Numbered from the stretch's first letter, positions 1 through 6,226 are shown. The stretch is DNA of 13,302 nt from Clostridium sp. UBA4548 (GCF_002387895.1 NZ_DGLI01000049.1:1-13302); one strand, 5' to 3'. Program-made: numbers and translations. The notes: generated by a model from the sequence alone, not told the origin.

Positions 1-60
1 AGGAACCCTATATAGGGTTCCATGATGGAATTTTAACTTATTCAGTATAAATTTATTCAT
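1..60 (-). CDS. possible small ORF running off the window edge
   Basis: An ATG at 60-58 opens a frame of 20 codons that is still open at base 1 (MNKFILNKLKFHHGTLYRVP). An AGGGG at 74-70 lies 9 nt upstream, which is good Shine-Dalgarno spacing; an in-frame ATG two codons earlier (66-64) is too close to it. It could be the start of a real gene outside the window or a leader peptide, because its codons overlap the 7-bp palindromic arms at 2-8/15-21 and the mutually exclusive repeats described for 2-124. Nothing in the 20 residues is recognisable. This is a tentative call based only on the ribosome binding site and open frame. Confidence 0.3.
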   Translation of the reverse strand, partial: MNKFILNKLKFHHGTLYRVP

Positions 61-124
61 CTTCATAAACCCCTAATGGAACCAGAGTAGTACTCATGTA
101 TACGTTAAGTTTTAACTCTGGTTC
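2..124 (-). promoter_or_regulatory. mutually exclusive inverted repeats, attenuator-like (candidate)
   Basis: In the minus-strand transcript there are four consecutive segments: 124-115, 88-76, 23-15 and 8-2. Segment 1 pairs perfectly with segment 2 over 10 bp (79-88 with 115-124). Segment 2 pairs with segment 3 over 8 bp (76-83 with 16-23). Segment 3 pairs with segment 4 over 7 bp (2-8 with 15-21, loop TATATA). Adjacent pairings exclude each other, as in attenuators. A small ORF with a Shine-Dalgarno lies between segments 2 and 3. Any U-run after segment 4 would be outside the window, so termination cannot be judged. A TTGACA at 211-216 could start the transcript, but its -10 is poor. The hairpin at 2-21 could instead simply end the upstream hydrolase transcript. 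Confidence 0.35.
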
Positions 125-225
125 TCTATAAATTAACCCCTTGTACTAATAATATTTTTGTTTCATCAGAATAGTTGTTCTACTTTTAAATAATCCTAGT
201 TGCTTTACTGTCAAAACCAGTTATA

Positions 226-711
226 TTAACAGTTATTAAGCATATATTCTATCACCTCATAAGAAATCAATGCTCTATTATTGTAGATGTCCACTAAGCT
301 CTCTTGGTGACAAGCAAAAATTCCATGCTGAAGCATAGCTGCTCCAAAGTCTCTTTCTAGTGCACCATTATAAGTTGCCAGCACACAGTACTCTGCTGCA
401 TTTCCACAAAGTACAACAAAATCAACTTCTTTTTCTTTTAATATTTCTTCTAAATTTGTCCTCCAAAAACTGTTGCTAAAAGTCTTTAAAACTTCTATAT
501 CACTATCCTTACTAACCAGTTCTTCTACATTTTCAAAGGTACTATCATTACCACCTTCAATATCTCTAATCACTATGACTGGTTTACCAGCCTTTCTAAA
601 TAATTTAGCAGTTTCATTTATATATTCAAAAGTATTATGGTATTCCTGTTCTTCTTTTCTATGACCTATAAAAGCTTCTTGTACATCAATTATTAATAAT
701 GCAATATTCAT
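226..711 (-). CDS. isochorismatase-family cysteine hydrolase
   Basis: The 161-residue protein has the isochorismatase-like alpha/beta hydrolase fold signature: LLIIDVQ at the N terminus with Asp9, the KTFSNSFWRTNL segment with Lys76, and CGNAAEYCV with Cys109. These match the Asp-Lys-Cys catalytic triad of the family, which hydrolyses amides (nicotinamidase, N-carbamoyl amidase, streptothricin hydrolase) or, in a few members, vinyl ethers (isochorismatase). Length is typical of a stand-alone small member. The sequence looks intact and cytoplasmic. The ATG at 711 has an AGGAGG 8 nt upstream. Transcription appears to start near 1013 and to pass through a leader-peptide attenuator, which is unusual for this family and suggests induction by a translation-related signal. 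The substrate cannot be named from sequence. The divergent MFS pump fits a detoxification role, but that is inference. Confidence 0.85.
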   Translation of the reverse strand: MNIALLIIDVQEAFIGHRKEEQEYHNTFEYINETAKLFRKAGKPVIVIRDIEGGNDSTFENVEELVSKDSDIEVLKTFSNSFWRTNLEEILKEKEVDFVVLCGNAAEYCVLATYNGALERDFGAAMLQHGIFACHQESLVDIYNNRALISYEVIEYMLNNC

Positions 712-863
712 TTTGCACGCCTCCTAAATTATATTTTAACTAATGAGGAACTTCATTTTGAACAGTTACTTTAGAAGAAAATATAACTTTCACCTTAAAC
801 TTGTTTTAAGAGACAATAAGCGTGGGAGAATTATCCTTCTAAAGCCTTGTTAAAATTGGGCAT

Positions 864-900
864 AAAAATGCCCGGATGAAATAATTACTTCTCCCGGGCA
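864..900 (-). terminator. attenuator terminator hairpin
   Basis: On the minus strand, UGCCCGGG (900-893) pairs with UCCGGGCA (876-869), counting one terminal G-U. After a single A-A mismatch the helix continues with five more pairs (891-887 with 882-878) closed by an AAUU loop. Five U residues follow at once (868-864). This is a canonical intrinsic terminator, placed about 155 nt upstream of the hydrolase start and 28 nt after the leader ORF stop. Its position before the gene rather than after one supports a conditional role. Confidence 0.75.
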
Positions 901-928
901 GCAATTTCAAAACATTTTTCACAGATTT

Positions 929-985
929 TTAATAAAATGTGCCGGGAACTATGCTTATTTTTACTATACTATTTAAATTCATCAT
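929..985 (-). CDS. 18-residue leader peptide of the attenuator
   Basis: A short ORF, too small for ordinary gene calling, encodes MMNLNSIVKISIVPGTFY and stops with TAA at 931-929. Its ribosome binding site AGGAAGGGAG lies at 1004-995, with 9 nt between the GGGAG and the first ATG (985); a second ATG follows directly. It begins about 28 nt after the predicted transcription start. Codons 13-16 (GTT CCC GGC ACA) are themselves the strand that can pair with the 5' arm of the terminator, so translation and RNA folding are coupled. It has no run of a single amino acid, although five of the residues between 7 and 13 are Ile or Val. A drug-stalling or general translation sensor is therefore at least as likely as amino-acid starvation control. 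Confidence 0.65.
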   Translation of the reverse strand: MMNLNSIVKISIVPGTFY

Positions 986-1019
986 AATACATCGCTCCCT
1001 TCCTACAATTTATACCATA

Positions 1020-1048
1020 ATTATACACTTACATATATATCCAGTCAA
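1020..1048 (-). promoter_or_regulatory. sigma-A promoter of the hydrolase leader
   Basis: On the minus strand, TTGACT (1048-1043) and TATAAT (1025-1020) are separated by exactly 17 bp. The predicted start is near 1013, so the leader ORF begins about 28 nt later. This is the best -35/-10 pair in the window. Confidence 0.75.
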
Positions 1049-1138
1049 CCCTATAAGGAAAACTAAACTACTTTTTTAAATCAACTCTAGAAACCACTCA
1101 TATTAATGCTTTCATCATATTACTTTAAGACAAAAAAC

Positions 1139-1167
1139 TTGAAGTTTCTATAATCACACCTTATAAT
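1139..1167 (+). promoter_or_regulatory. sigma-A promoter of the MFS transporter gene
   Basis: TTGAAG (1139-1144) and TATAAT (1162-1167) are separated by 17 bp on the plus strand. The predicted start near 1174 leaves an untranslated leader of about 210 nt before the transporter ATG. It is divergent from the hydrolase promoter, with about 90 bp between the two -35 boxes. Confidence 0.6.
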
Positions 1168-1295
1168 TCCACTTTACATTAATTTAATATATACAAATGC
1201 CTCACCCTGCTATAAATAAAACTAAGCATTTTCACTACTTCAATGACACCATACTTTAACTTTTCAAGCTATAAATCTATAAAGGAAAACATAAT

Positions 1296-1344
1296 CATAT
1301 TAGCAAAATAGGAAAAGTACAACATTCCCATACGTGCTAATATG
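1296..1344 (+). promoter_or_regulatory. 10-bp hairpin in the MFS 5' leader
   Basis: CATATTAGCA (1296-1305) is perfectly complementary to TGCTAATATG (1335-1344). Inside the loop, 1309-1314 and 1325-1331 can extend the helix (GGAA/TTCC core). An alternative 7-bp pairing, AAAAGTA (1313-1319) with TACTTTT (1359-1365), competes with the inner part. The ribosome binding site GGAGG at 1370-1374 lies just outside both. No terminator U-run follows the stem directly. This may be an expression-control element, but the sequence does not show how it would work. Confidence 0.35.
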
Positions 1345-1382
1345 TATCTAATACTTACTACTTTTTCTTGGAGGAAAAATAT

Positions 1383-2627
1383 ATGAAGAAAATTAAACCT
1401 TACAATTTATATCTTATTATTACTTTAATATCCCAGATACTTTTTTCTCTTATTTTCACTGTTAACATTTTATATCATATAAATACAGCTAAATTAAATC
1501 CACTGCAATTAGTTTTAGTAGGAACAGTATTGGAAATAACTATATTTTTATTTGAAATACCCACTGGAATTGTTGCTGATATAAAAAGCAGGAAGTTGTC
1601 TATTATAATTGGTTATACCTTAATGGGCACTGGCTTTATTATAGAAGGTTTTTTTCCCTTTTTCTTTTCTATAATTATATCTCAGTTATTTTTTGGAATT
1701 GGTTATACCTTTATAAGTGGCGCTACTCAAGCATGGATTATTGATGAATTAGGAGAAGAAAACTCAGGAAATATTTTTGTAAAAGGATCTCAATTGGGAC
1801 AACTTGGGGAATTAATTGCAATCCCAATTAGCATAATAGTAGGCTTAATAAGTCTTAGCCTACCAATTGTGCTAGGTGGAGTTGGCATGATTCTTCTAGC
1901 TATTTTTTTAACAATTGTAATGACAGAAGATGGCTATACACCAAGGCCTCATAAAAATCAATCCCACTGGACTCAAATATTAGATACATTAAAAACCACT
2001 AAGCAATATATTAAACTCAATCACCTCTTAATTCTATTGCTTGCTCTAGGTTTAGCTTATGGTTTATATAGTGAAGGCTTTGATAGATTATGGACTGCAC
2101 ATCTAATAAAAAATTTCAATTGGGATTTAATGAAGACTTTAAACTCTGTTACTTCTTTTGGCATAATTAGAGGCATCTCTATTTTATTATCAATAGTTGC
2201 CTTAGAAATATTAAATAGAAGGTTACATTTTAATAAATTAGCTTTACTTATTAAAGTACTGCTAATAAGTTCACTAATAATCATGCTTTCCCTAATTGGC
2301 TTTAGCTTGACAAAGAACTTATATATCGCACTAATCCTATTTTGGATTATCAGTATAGCGAGGAGCATTACAAGCCCATTATTAGATACTATGTTAAGCA
2401 ATATTATTACTGATAATAACATTAGAGCAACTATTTTTTCAGTCAGAGGCCAAGTTGATTCAATTGGTCAAATTTTAGGTGGCCCTATTGTAGGTTCATT
2501 TGGAGTTATTTATTCAATTAGAACTGCCTTGCTTATATCAGCTATTCTTTTATCACCAGTTCTATTAATCTATAAATTAATTATTTATAATTTGAAAAAA
2601 ATAATTTCTATAAAAATTAAGGAGTGA
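1383..2627 (+). CDS. MFS drug-type efflux transporter (DHA3-like)
   Basis: This is a 414-residue, strongly hydrophobic protein with about 12 predicted membrane segments, the length expected for a major facilitator. The segment FEIPTGIVADIKSRK (about residues 57-71) is the loop 2-3 motif A of the family, and GATQAWIIDELG (113-124) matches the corresponding helix 4 region of DHA3-type proton antiporters. No signal peptide or extra domain is present. I chose the ATG at 1383 because GGAGG at 1370-1374 lies 8 nt upstream; a TTG at 1368 would put the start inside that site. The gene is divergent from the cysteine hydrolase and convergent with the ABC permease gene. In the 129-nt gap after it I see no clear terminator. 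The substrate is unknown; a toxic small molecule or antibiotic is likely from the family. Confidence 0.82.
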   Translation: MKKIKPYNLYLIITLISQILFSLIFTVNILYHINTAKLNPLQLVLVGTVLEITIFLFEIPTGIVADIKSRKLSIIIGYTLMGTGFIIEGFFPFFFSIIISQLFFGIGYTFISGATQAWIIDELGEENSGNIFVKGSQLGQLGELIAIPISIIVGLISLSLPIVLGGVGMILLAIFLTIVMTEDGYTPRPHKNQSHWTQILDTLKTTKQYIKLNHLLILLLALGLAYGLYSEGFDRLWTAHLIKNFNWDLMKTLNSVTSFGIIRGISILLSIVALEILNRRLHFNKLALLIKVLLISSLIIMLSLIGFSLTKNLYIALILFWIISIARSITSPLLDTMLSNIITDNNIRATIFSVRGQVDSIGQILGGPIVGSFGVIYSIRTALLISAILLSPVLLIYKLIIYNLKKIISIKIKE

Positions 2628-2756
2628 TTTTATAGAACATATAAAATTAAGAATGAAAAACCCAAATTAAACTCCTCCATATGAAATAATATTGTCAACT
2701 GTACATTCAATAAGATTATTTATTACAGGCGATAAATATCATTGGGCCAGGATAGC

Positions 2757-3452
2757 TTATTTACTCACATCCACATGCTCTATGTTCCTAATAGATAAAT
2801 AAGCAATAAATGCTCCTACAAATGAAAATATAATGGGTATTATAACTATAGAACTTAACGAAAATCCATTAGCATTTGAGCACATAACAGTTACAATTAA
2901 TATGGAGGATATTATTGTAGTTGGCACTGATTTTTTTCTCATTCCAAAGTATAGTGGTATTAGTGACATAAAAGCAGAAGTTACTGCGCTAGTATTAATT
3001 GAAATTATTGCGTTTGATAAAATTTCTTTAGTAATTTCATCTGGTATAAAGTTAGTAAAGCTATTAATTGCAATTAAAATACCATCTATAAAAATATTAG
3101 ACAAAAATATAGCTACAAAAGTGAATATGAGCACAATGATGAGTTTTGCTACAATGAGCTTTTTTCGGTTTATTGGATACATAAAGAGCAGTGTCATTGT
3201 GCCATTTTTATATTCTTCAATAATTAGTTTGGAAAGTAGTACTGATGCAAATATTATAAAAGTAGCTTTTACTGAAGAATCAACCATTTGAAAAGCAAAG
3301 TTATAATTATTTAGTATTAGATCTCCTTCACTTTTGGATATTAAAATCCCAGCTATCATTATTCCTATTATCACTAAATTAGCAATAATAGCACCTTTAA
3401 TATATCCTGCAACTTTAAACTTTTTCATTTCTAATTTCATAAGCTTAAACAT
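2757..3452 (-). CDS. ABC-2 type transporter permease (BcrB/LanE-like)
   Basis: The 231-residue protein has a short basic N terminus (MFKLMKLEMKKFK) followed by six hydrophobic segments at roughly 18-38, 61-79, 100-130, 148-170, 176-192 and 200-220. The segment EEYKNGTMTLLFMYPINRKKLIVAKL after the second one is typical of ABC-2 permeases of peptide-resistance exporters, where it contacts the ATPase. Its ATG lies inside the end of the ATPase gene (8-nt overlap), so the two are translationally coupled, with GGGGG just upstream. It is the only permease of the unit, unlike LanFEG systems, which have two. It would form a homodimer with two ATPase subunits, by analogy with BcrAB. Probable role: removal of a membrane-active peptide such as bacitracin or a lantibiotic. 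Confidence 0.8.
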   Translation of the reverse strand: MFKLMKLEMKKFKVAGYIKGAIIANLVIIGIMIAGILISKSEGDLILNNYNFAFQMVDSSVKATFIIFASVLLSKLIIEEYKNGTMTLLFMYPINRKKLIVAKLIIVLIFTFVAIFLSNIFIDGILIAINSFTNFIPDEITKEILSNAIISINTSAVTSAFMSLIPLYFGMRKKSVPTTIISSILIVTVMCSNANGFSLSSIVIIPIIFSFVGAFIAYLSIRNIEHVDVSK

Positions 3453-4368
3453 TTATACTACCCCCATTTAATAAATTTAAGAAATATTCTTCCAAGGATC
3501 CATTTTTCTTAGTTATCCCCTCTATGGATATATCACTGTTAATTAGTGTTTTAGTTATTTGATTTTGAGATATACTGCTATCATATATTCTAATTGTTTT
3601 GCTATCCAGAACCTTAAAATTAGATATATTAAGTTCATTTGACAGAATATAAGCTACCTTTTCAGCATCACTTACAATTAGCTCTATATATTCCGTATTA
3701 CCTGCTCTAATACTCTCCATAGAAACCTCTTCAATTAACCTACCATTATTAATAACTCCTATGGTATCTGCTATTTGTTCAATCTCCGCTAAAATGTGGC
3801 TAGAAATTAATATGGTTATGCCATACTCTTTGCTAAGCATTTTGAACAAATCCCTAAATTCCTTAATGCCTATAGGATCAAGACCATTGATAGGCTCATC
3901 TAGGATTAACAATTCTGGCTTTGTAGTTATAGCTCTAGCAATGCCCAGCCTTTGCTTCATACCAAGAGAAAAATCCTTTACTGATTTATTATCAATATTT
4001 TTTAAATCTACAAGATCTAAGGCTTTATCTATAGCCTTCTTATCAAAGTATCCCATATACTCACAGTGAAGTTCTAAATTTTCCCTAGCTGAAAGTTTTT
4101 CATAAAATACAGGATATTCAATGATGGTTCCTAACCTTTTTAGTACCTCATAGGAGGTATCCTTTAGTTTTTCACCAAAGATTTCAATTTCCCCACTGGT
4201 AGGCTTAACTAAGTTAGTGAGCATTCTCATAAGGGTTGTTTTACCTGCCCCATTTGGTCCAAGAAATCCATAAATTTCTCCTTTTTTAACACTCATATTC
4301 ACATTAGATACAACTTCCTTGCCATTATAGGTTTTTGTCAAATTATTAGTTTTTAATACATATAACAT
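3445..4368 (-). CDS. ABC transporter ATP-binding protein (BcrA/LanF-like)
   Basis: This 307-residue ATPase has Walker A GPNGAGKT (37-44), signature SLGMKQR (133-139), Walker B LLILDEP (152-158), D-loop GLDP (161-164) and the H-loop His190 in ILISSH. At the Q-loop position the residue is Glu83 (LGTIIEYPVF) instead of Gln. This E-loop is described for lantibiotic-immunity ATPases such as LanF. The extra C-terminal ~90 residues are also usual in BcrA-type proteins. The ATG at 4368 has GGGGAG 6 nt upstream. It is the first gene of a two-gene operon with its own promoter, directly downstream of a two-component system that probably controls it. Drug-export specificity cannot be read from the sequence. 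Confidence 0.87.
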   Translation of the reverse strand: MLYVLKTNNLTKTYNGKEVVSNVNMSVKKGEIYGFLGPNGAGKTTLMRMLTNLVKPTSGEIEIFGEKLKDTSYEVLKRLGTIIEYPVFYEKLSARENLELHCEYMGYFDKKAIDKALDLVDLKNIDNKSVKDFSLGMKQRLGIARAITTKPELLILDEPINGLDPIGIKEFRDLFKMLSKEYGITILISSHILAEIEQIADTIGVINNGRLIEEVSMESIRAGNTEYIELIVSDAEKVAYILSNELNISNFKVLDSKTIRIYDSSISQNQITKTLINSDISIEGITKKNGSLEEYFLNLLNGGSINV

Positions 4369-4419
4369 TTTTATCTCCCCATTCCAAATTTTCAGTATTT
4401 ATGAACTGTCTATATTTAT

Positions 4420-4475
4420 ATTGTAGCAACTTGATTTATCTTTTTTTTTACTTAAATCTTACAAAATTCTTAAGT
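4420..4475 (-). promoter_or_regulatory. ABC operon promoter with candidate response-regulator site
   Basis: On the minus strand an extended -10, TGC-TACAAT (4428-4420), would start RNA near 4413, about 45 nt before the ATPase ATG. The -35 position (about 4443-4448) is only A residues, so an activator is expected. Immediately upstream lie two direct repeats, TCTTAC (4457-4462) and TCTTAA (4468-4473) on the plus strand, 11 bp apart, the spacing used by OmpR/PhoB-type dimers. They are nested within an inverted repeat, ACTTAA/TTAAGT (4450-4455 and 4470-4475). The repeats are seen; binding by the neighbouring regulator is inferred. Confidence 0.5.
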
Positions 4476-4483
4476 TTGCATCC

Positions 4484-4517
4484 AAAATAAAAAAGATGCT
4501 CAATTTTACTAAGCACC
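4484..4517 (-). terminator. intrinsic terminator after the histidine kinase gene
   Basis: On the minus strand a 10-bp stem (4517-4508 with 4504-4495, three G-U pairs, AAA loop) is followed by TTTTTTATTTT (4494-4484). It begins 8 nt after the kinase stop codon and separates the regulatory operon from the ABC operon, so the latter needs its own promoter. Confidence 0.7.
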
Positions 4518-4524
4518 TTATTGA

Positions 4525-5460
4525 CTAGTAGGTTATTTTTTTTAGCTTAACGGTAAATGCCGTCTTCTCATAAGGCTTACTTTCTAGGAAAATTTCTCCT
4601 CCTAAGGTTTCAACAAGTCTTTTTGTTATGGTGAGCCCAAGGCCACTGCCCTGATACTGCTTGTTTCTTGAGTCCTCAAGAGTATACATTCTTTCAAAAA
4701 TCCTATCCTTATATCTTTCACTAATTCCTTTACCTTTATCCCAAATTTCTATATATACATAGTCCTCATCACTTTTTAAGGATAGTCCTAGATACTTTCC
4801 TGCAGCTCCATACTTAATAGCATTTGAAATTAAGTTATTTAAAATTCTATCTATAGCCTCTTCATTTCCCATAGAAAAAACACTTTCTTCTGGAACATCA
4901 ATATGAACTTCAATGCCATTACTTGTTAAGACATCATAAAAACCTAAGAGGGTTTTTAAACAAAGTTCTTTTATATTAACTCTTGTTAAGGGAATATCCT
5001 TGTCCCCTGCTTCAAGCTTTGCTAAATCAAAGAATTTATTAATTAACTCTAAAACTTCTCTTGCTTTACCTTCTACCTTACACAGCAAAGTATCTCTTTC
5101 TTCTTTACTTATATCCTTATCCAGTTTTATTGTTTCAATGTATCCAAGTACCACTGTAAGCGGAGTTTTTAAGTCATGAGAAATGTTTGATAGCATTTTT
5201 TTCATTGCTATTTCTGTCTTTGAATAATCTGCCTGTACCTTTTGATTATACTCTAAGAGCTTATTAATTCTTGTTAATACTGAAATAAGTTCTTTATCAT
5301 CAGTAAAAACTAAAAGTTTCTCATTTGTGCAATTATCAATGATGTTGTCTAGCTTCTCATAAGTGTACTTTAAATCAGCACTTCTTTTCTTTTGTGATAT
5401 ATATTGAAAACAAATTATACCTGCTAAAATCAAAATAATTATTGATAAAAAATATATCAT
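4525..5460 (-). CDS. sensor histidine kinase, single transmembrane segment
   Basis: The 311-residue kinase has one N-terminal membrane helix (about 3-21) with practically no extracellular part. A cytoplasmic linker (about 24-80) follows, then the HisKA domain with the phosphoacceptor His95 in NISHDLKTPLTV. The HATPase domain has the N-box NNLISNA (208-214), G1 box DKGKGIS (241-247) and G2 box GSGLGL (271-276). All catalytic motifs are intact. It overlaps the regulator gene by ATGA, and AGGTGA lies just before its ATG. Without a sensor domain it may sense within the membrane or through the neighbouring ABC transporter, as known for BceS-type systems, although those kinases have two helices. 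Role as a peptide-antibiotic sensor is inferred from the neighbours. Confidence 0.85.
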   Translation of the reverse strand: MIYFLSIIILILAGIICFQYISQKKRSADLKYTYEKLDNIIDNCTNEKLLVFTDDKELISVLTRINKLLEYNQKVQADYSKTEIAMKKMLSNISHDLKTPLTVVLGYIETIKLDKDISKEERDTLLCKVEGKAREVLELINKFFDLAKLEAGDKDIPLTRVNIKELCLKTLLGFYDVLTSNGIEVHIDVPEESVFSMGNEEAIDRILNNLISNAIKYGAAGKYLGLSLKSDEDYVYIEIWDKGKGISERYKDRIFERMYTLEDSRNKQYQGSGLGLTITKRLVETLGGEIFLESKPYEKTAFTVKLKKITY

Positions 5461-6158
5461 TTAATTTCACCTAGCTTATACCCTATGCCCCATAAGGTTT
5501 TAATGTACTCAGGCTTTGAAGGATTATCCTCTATTTTTTCTCTTAATCTTCTCATATGAACACTTATTACATTCTCATCTCCAAAATAATCATCTTTCCA
5601 AACAAAACTATAGATTTCTCCCTTTGTAAAAACTCTGTTAGGATTTGAAATAAATAACTTTAAAATATCAAATTCCTTTGAAGTAAGCTGCAAGTTTACA
5701 CCATTTTTAGTAACAGTATAATTTTTAAGTTCAATAGAAAGGTTGCCAAAGTTAATAACTTCCTCTTCTTTCTTCTGCTCGCTTTGTGAGTATTTAGTTG
5801 CTCGTCTTATTGCTGCCTTAATTCTTGCTGAAAGTTCAACCATAGAAAAAGGCTTAGCTATATAATCATCAGCACCTAACCCAAGACCAATAGCCTTATC
5901 AAAATCTCTATCCTTTGCTGACATAATTAAAATTGGTATTGAGCTTTTTTCCCTTATAATTTTCAAAACTTCCATTCCATCAAGGTTTGGCAGCATTATA
6001 TCAAGAAGAATTAAATCAAAGGAATTGCTAAAAAACTTACCTAGACCTTCTTCTCCATTTAAAGCTGTAGTTAGGGTAAAACCTTCTTTTTTTAAATAAT
6101 TCACTACCATTTCACTTATAGACACATCGTCTTCAATAAGTAGAATTCTATTTTCCAT
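5457..6158 (-). CDS. OmpR/PhoB-family response regulator
   Basis: This 233-residue regulator has a receiver domain with acidic pocket Asp10-Asp11, phosphoacceptor Asp53 (LLDIMLP), switch Ser80 and conserved Lys102 (AKPF). A linker rich in Glu/Lys/Gln follows, then a winged-helix DNA-binding domain (about 135-233) ending YIKTLWGIGYKL, typical of the OmpR class. I chose the ATG at 6158 (MENRILL) because GAGG lies 9 nt upstream; an in-frame ATG five codons earlier (6173) has no ribosome binding site. It is the first gene of an operon with the kinase (4-nt overlap). The likely target is the ABC operon downstream, which has an activator-type promoter with direct repeats at 11-bp spacing. Confidence 0.88.
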   Translation of the reverse strand: MENRILLIEDDVSISEMVVNYLKKEGFTLTTALNGEEGLGKFFSNSFDLILLDIMLPNLDGMEVLKIIREKSSIPILIMSAKDRDFDKAIGLGLGADDYIAKPFSMVELSARIKAAIRRATKYSQSEQKKEEEVINFGNLSIELKNYTVTKNGVNLQLTSKEFDILKLFISNPNRVFTKGEIYSFVWKDDYFGDENVISVHMRRLREKIEDNPSKPEYIKTLWGIGYKLGEIK

Positions 6159-6196
6159 AAAACATAACCTCATTCTTACATAACAATTATTTCAAT

Positions 6197-6226
6197 ATTA
6201 TACCATAGTATCCCAATACATACCAA
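6197..6226 (-). promoter_or_regulatory. promoter of the two-component operon
   Basis: On the minus strand TATAAT (6202-6197) is preceded, after an 18-bp spacer, by TTGGTA (6226-6221), a moderate -35. The predicted start is near 6190, about 32 nt before the regulator ATG. Confidence 0.5.

Larger units (their letters stand above)
815..1013 (-). promoter_or_regulatory. leader-peptide transcription attenuator upstream of the cysteine hydrolase
   Basis: The minus-strand leader holds ordered segments A (948-940, inside the last codons of the leader ORF), B (900-891), C (876-869) and D (863-858). B:C is the terminator stem. A:B can form 9 bp with one bulged C (including one G-U) and would block B:C. 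C:D forms a perfect 6-bp stem with a UUUU loop (868-873 with 858-863) and also blocks B:C. A further perfect 7-bp alternative pairs 889-895 with 824-830, and an outer 7-bp helix pairs 953-959 with 815-821. A ribosome completing the leader ORF would cover A and allow the terminator. A ribosome stalled early, or none at all, would leave A free to form the antiterminator. The pairings are seen directly; the mechanism is inferred. Confidence 0.72.

Noticed and set aside
815..960. Riboswitch on the plus strand, closed by AATAAGC/GCTTATT and ending in TTTTT
   Set aside because: No known aptamer core was recognised, and the plus-strand gene is over 400 nt away with its own promoter in between. The minus strand explains the stems with a promoter, ORF and terminator.
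1197..1259. 20-codon ORF in the MFS leader as a leader peptide
   Set aside because: No ribosome binding site precedes the ATG and the surrounding sequence is AT-rich, so a chance frame is likely.
1368..1382. TTG start adding five residues to the MFS transporter
   Set aside because: The TTG overlaps the GGAGG ribosome binding site; the ATG at 1383 has proper 8-nt spacing.
1342..1386. 14-codon ORF overlapping the MFS start by ATGA
   Set aside because: The overlap is suggestive of coupling, but no Shine-Dalgarno lies at a usable distance from its ATG.
2057..2422. 121-codon minus-strand ORF inside the MFS gene
   Set aside because: It lies entirely antisense to a clear transporter gene and shows no domain or ribosome binding site.
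2833..3291. 152-codon plus-strand ORF inside the ABC permease gene
   Set aside because: It is antisense to a permease that fits its operon; the hydrophobic translation mirrors the AT-rich opposite strand.
6159..6173. Upstream ATG for the response regulator
   Set aside because: No Shine-Dalgarno precedes it, while GAGG inside this stretch is correctly spaced for the ATG at 6158, where the receiver domain begins.
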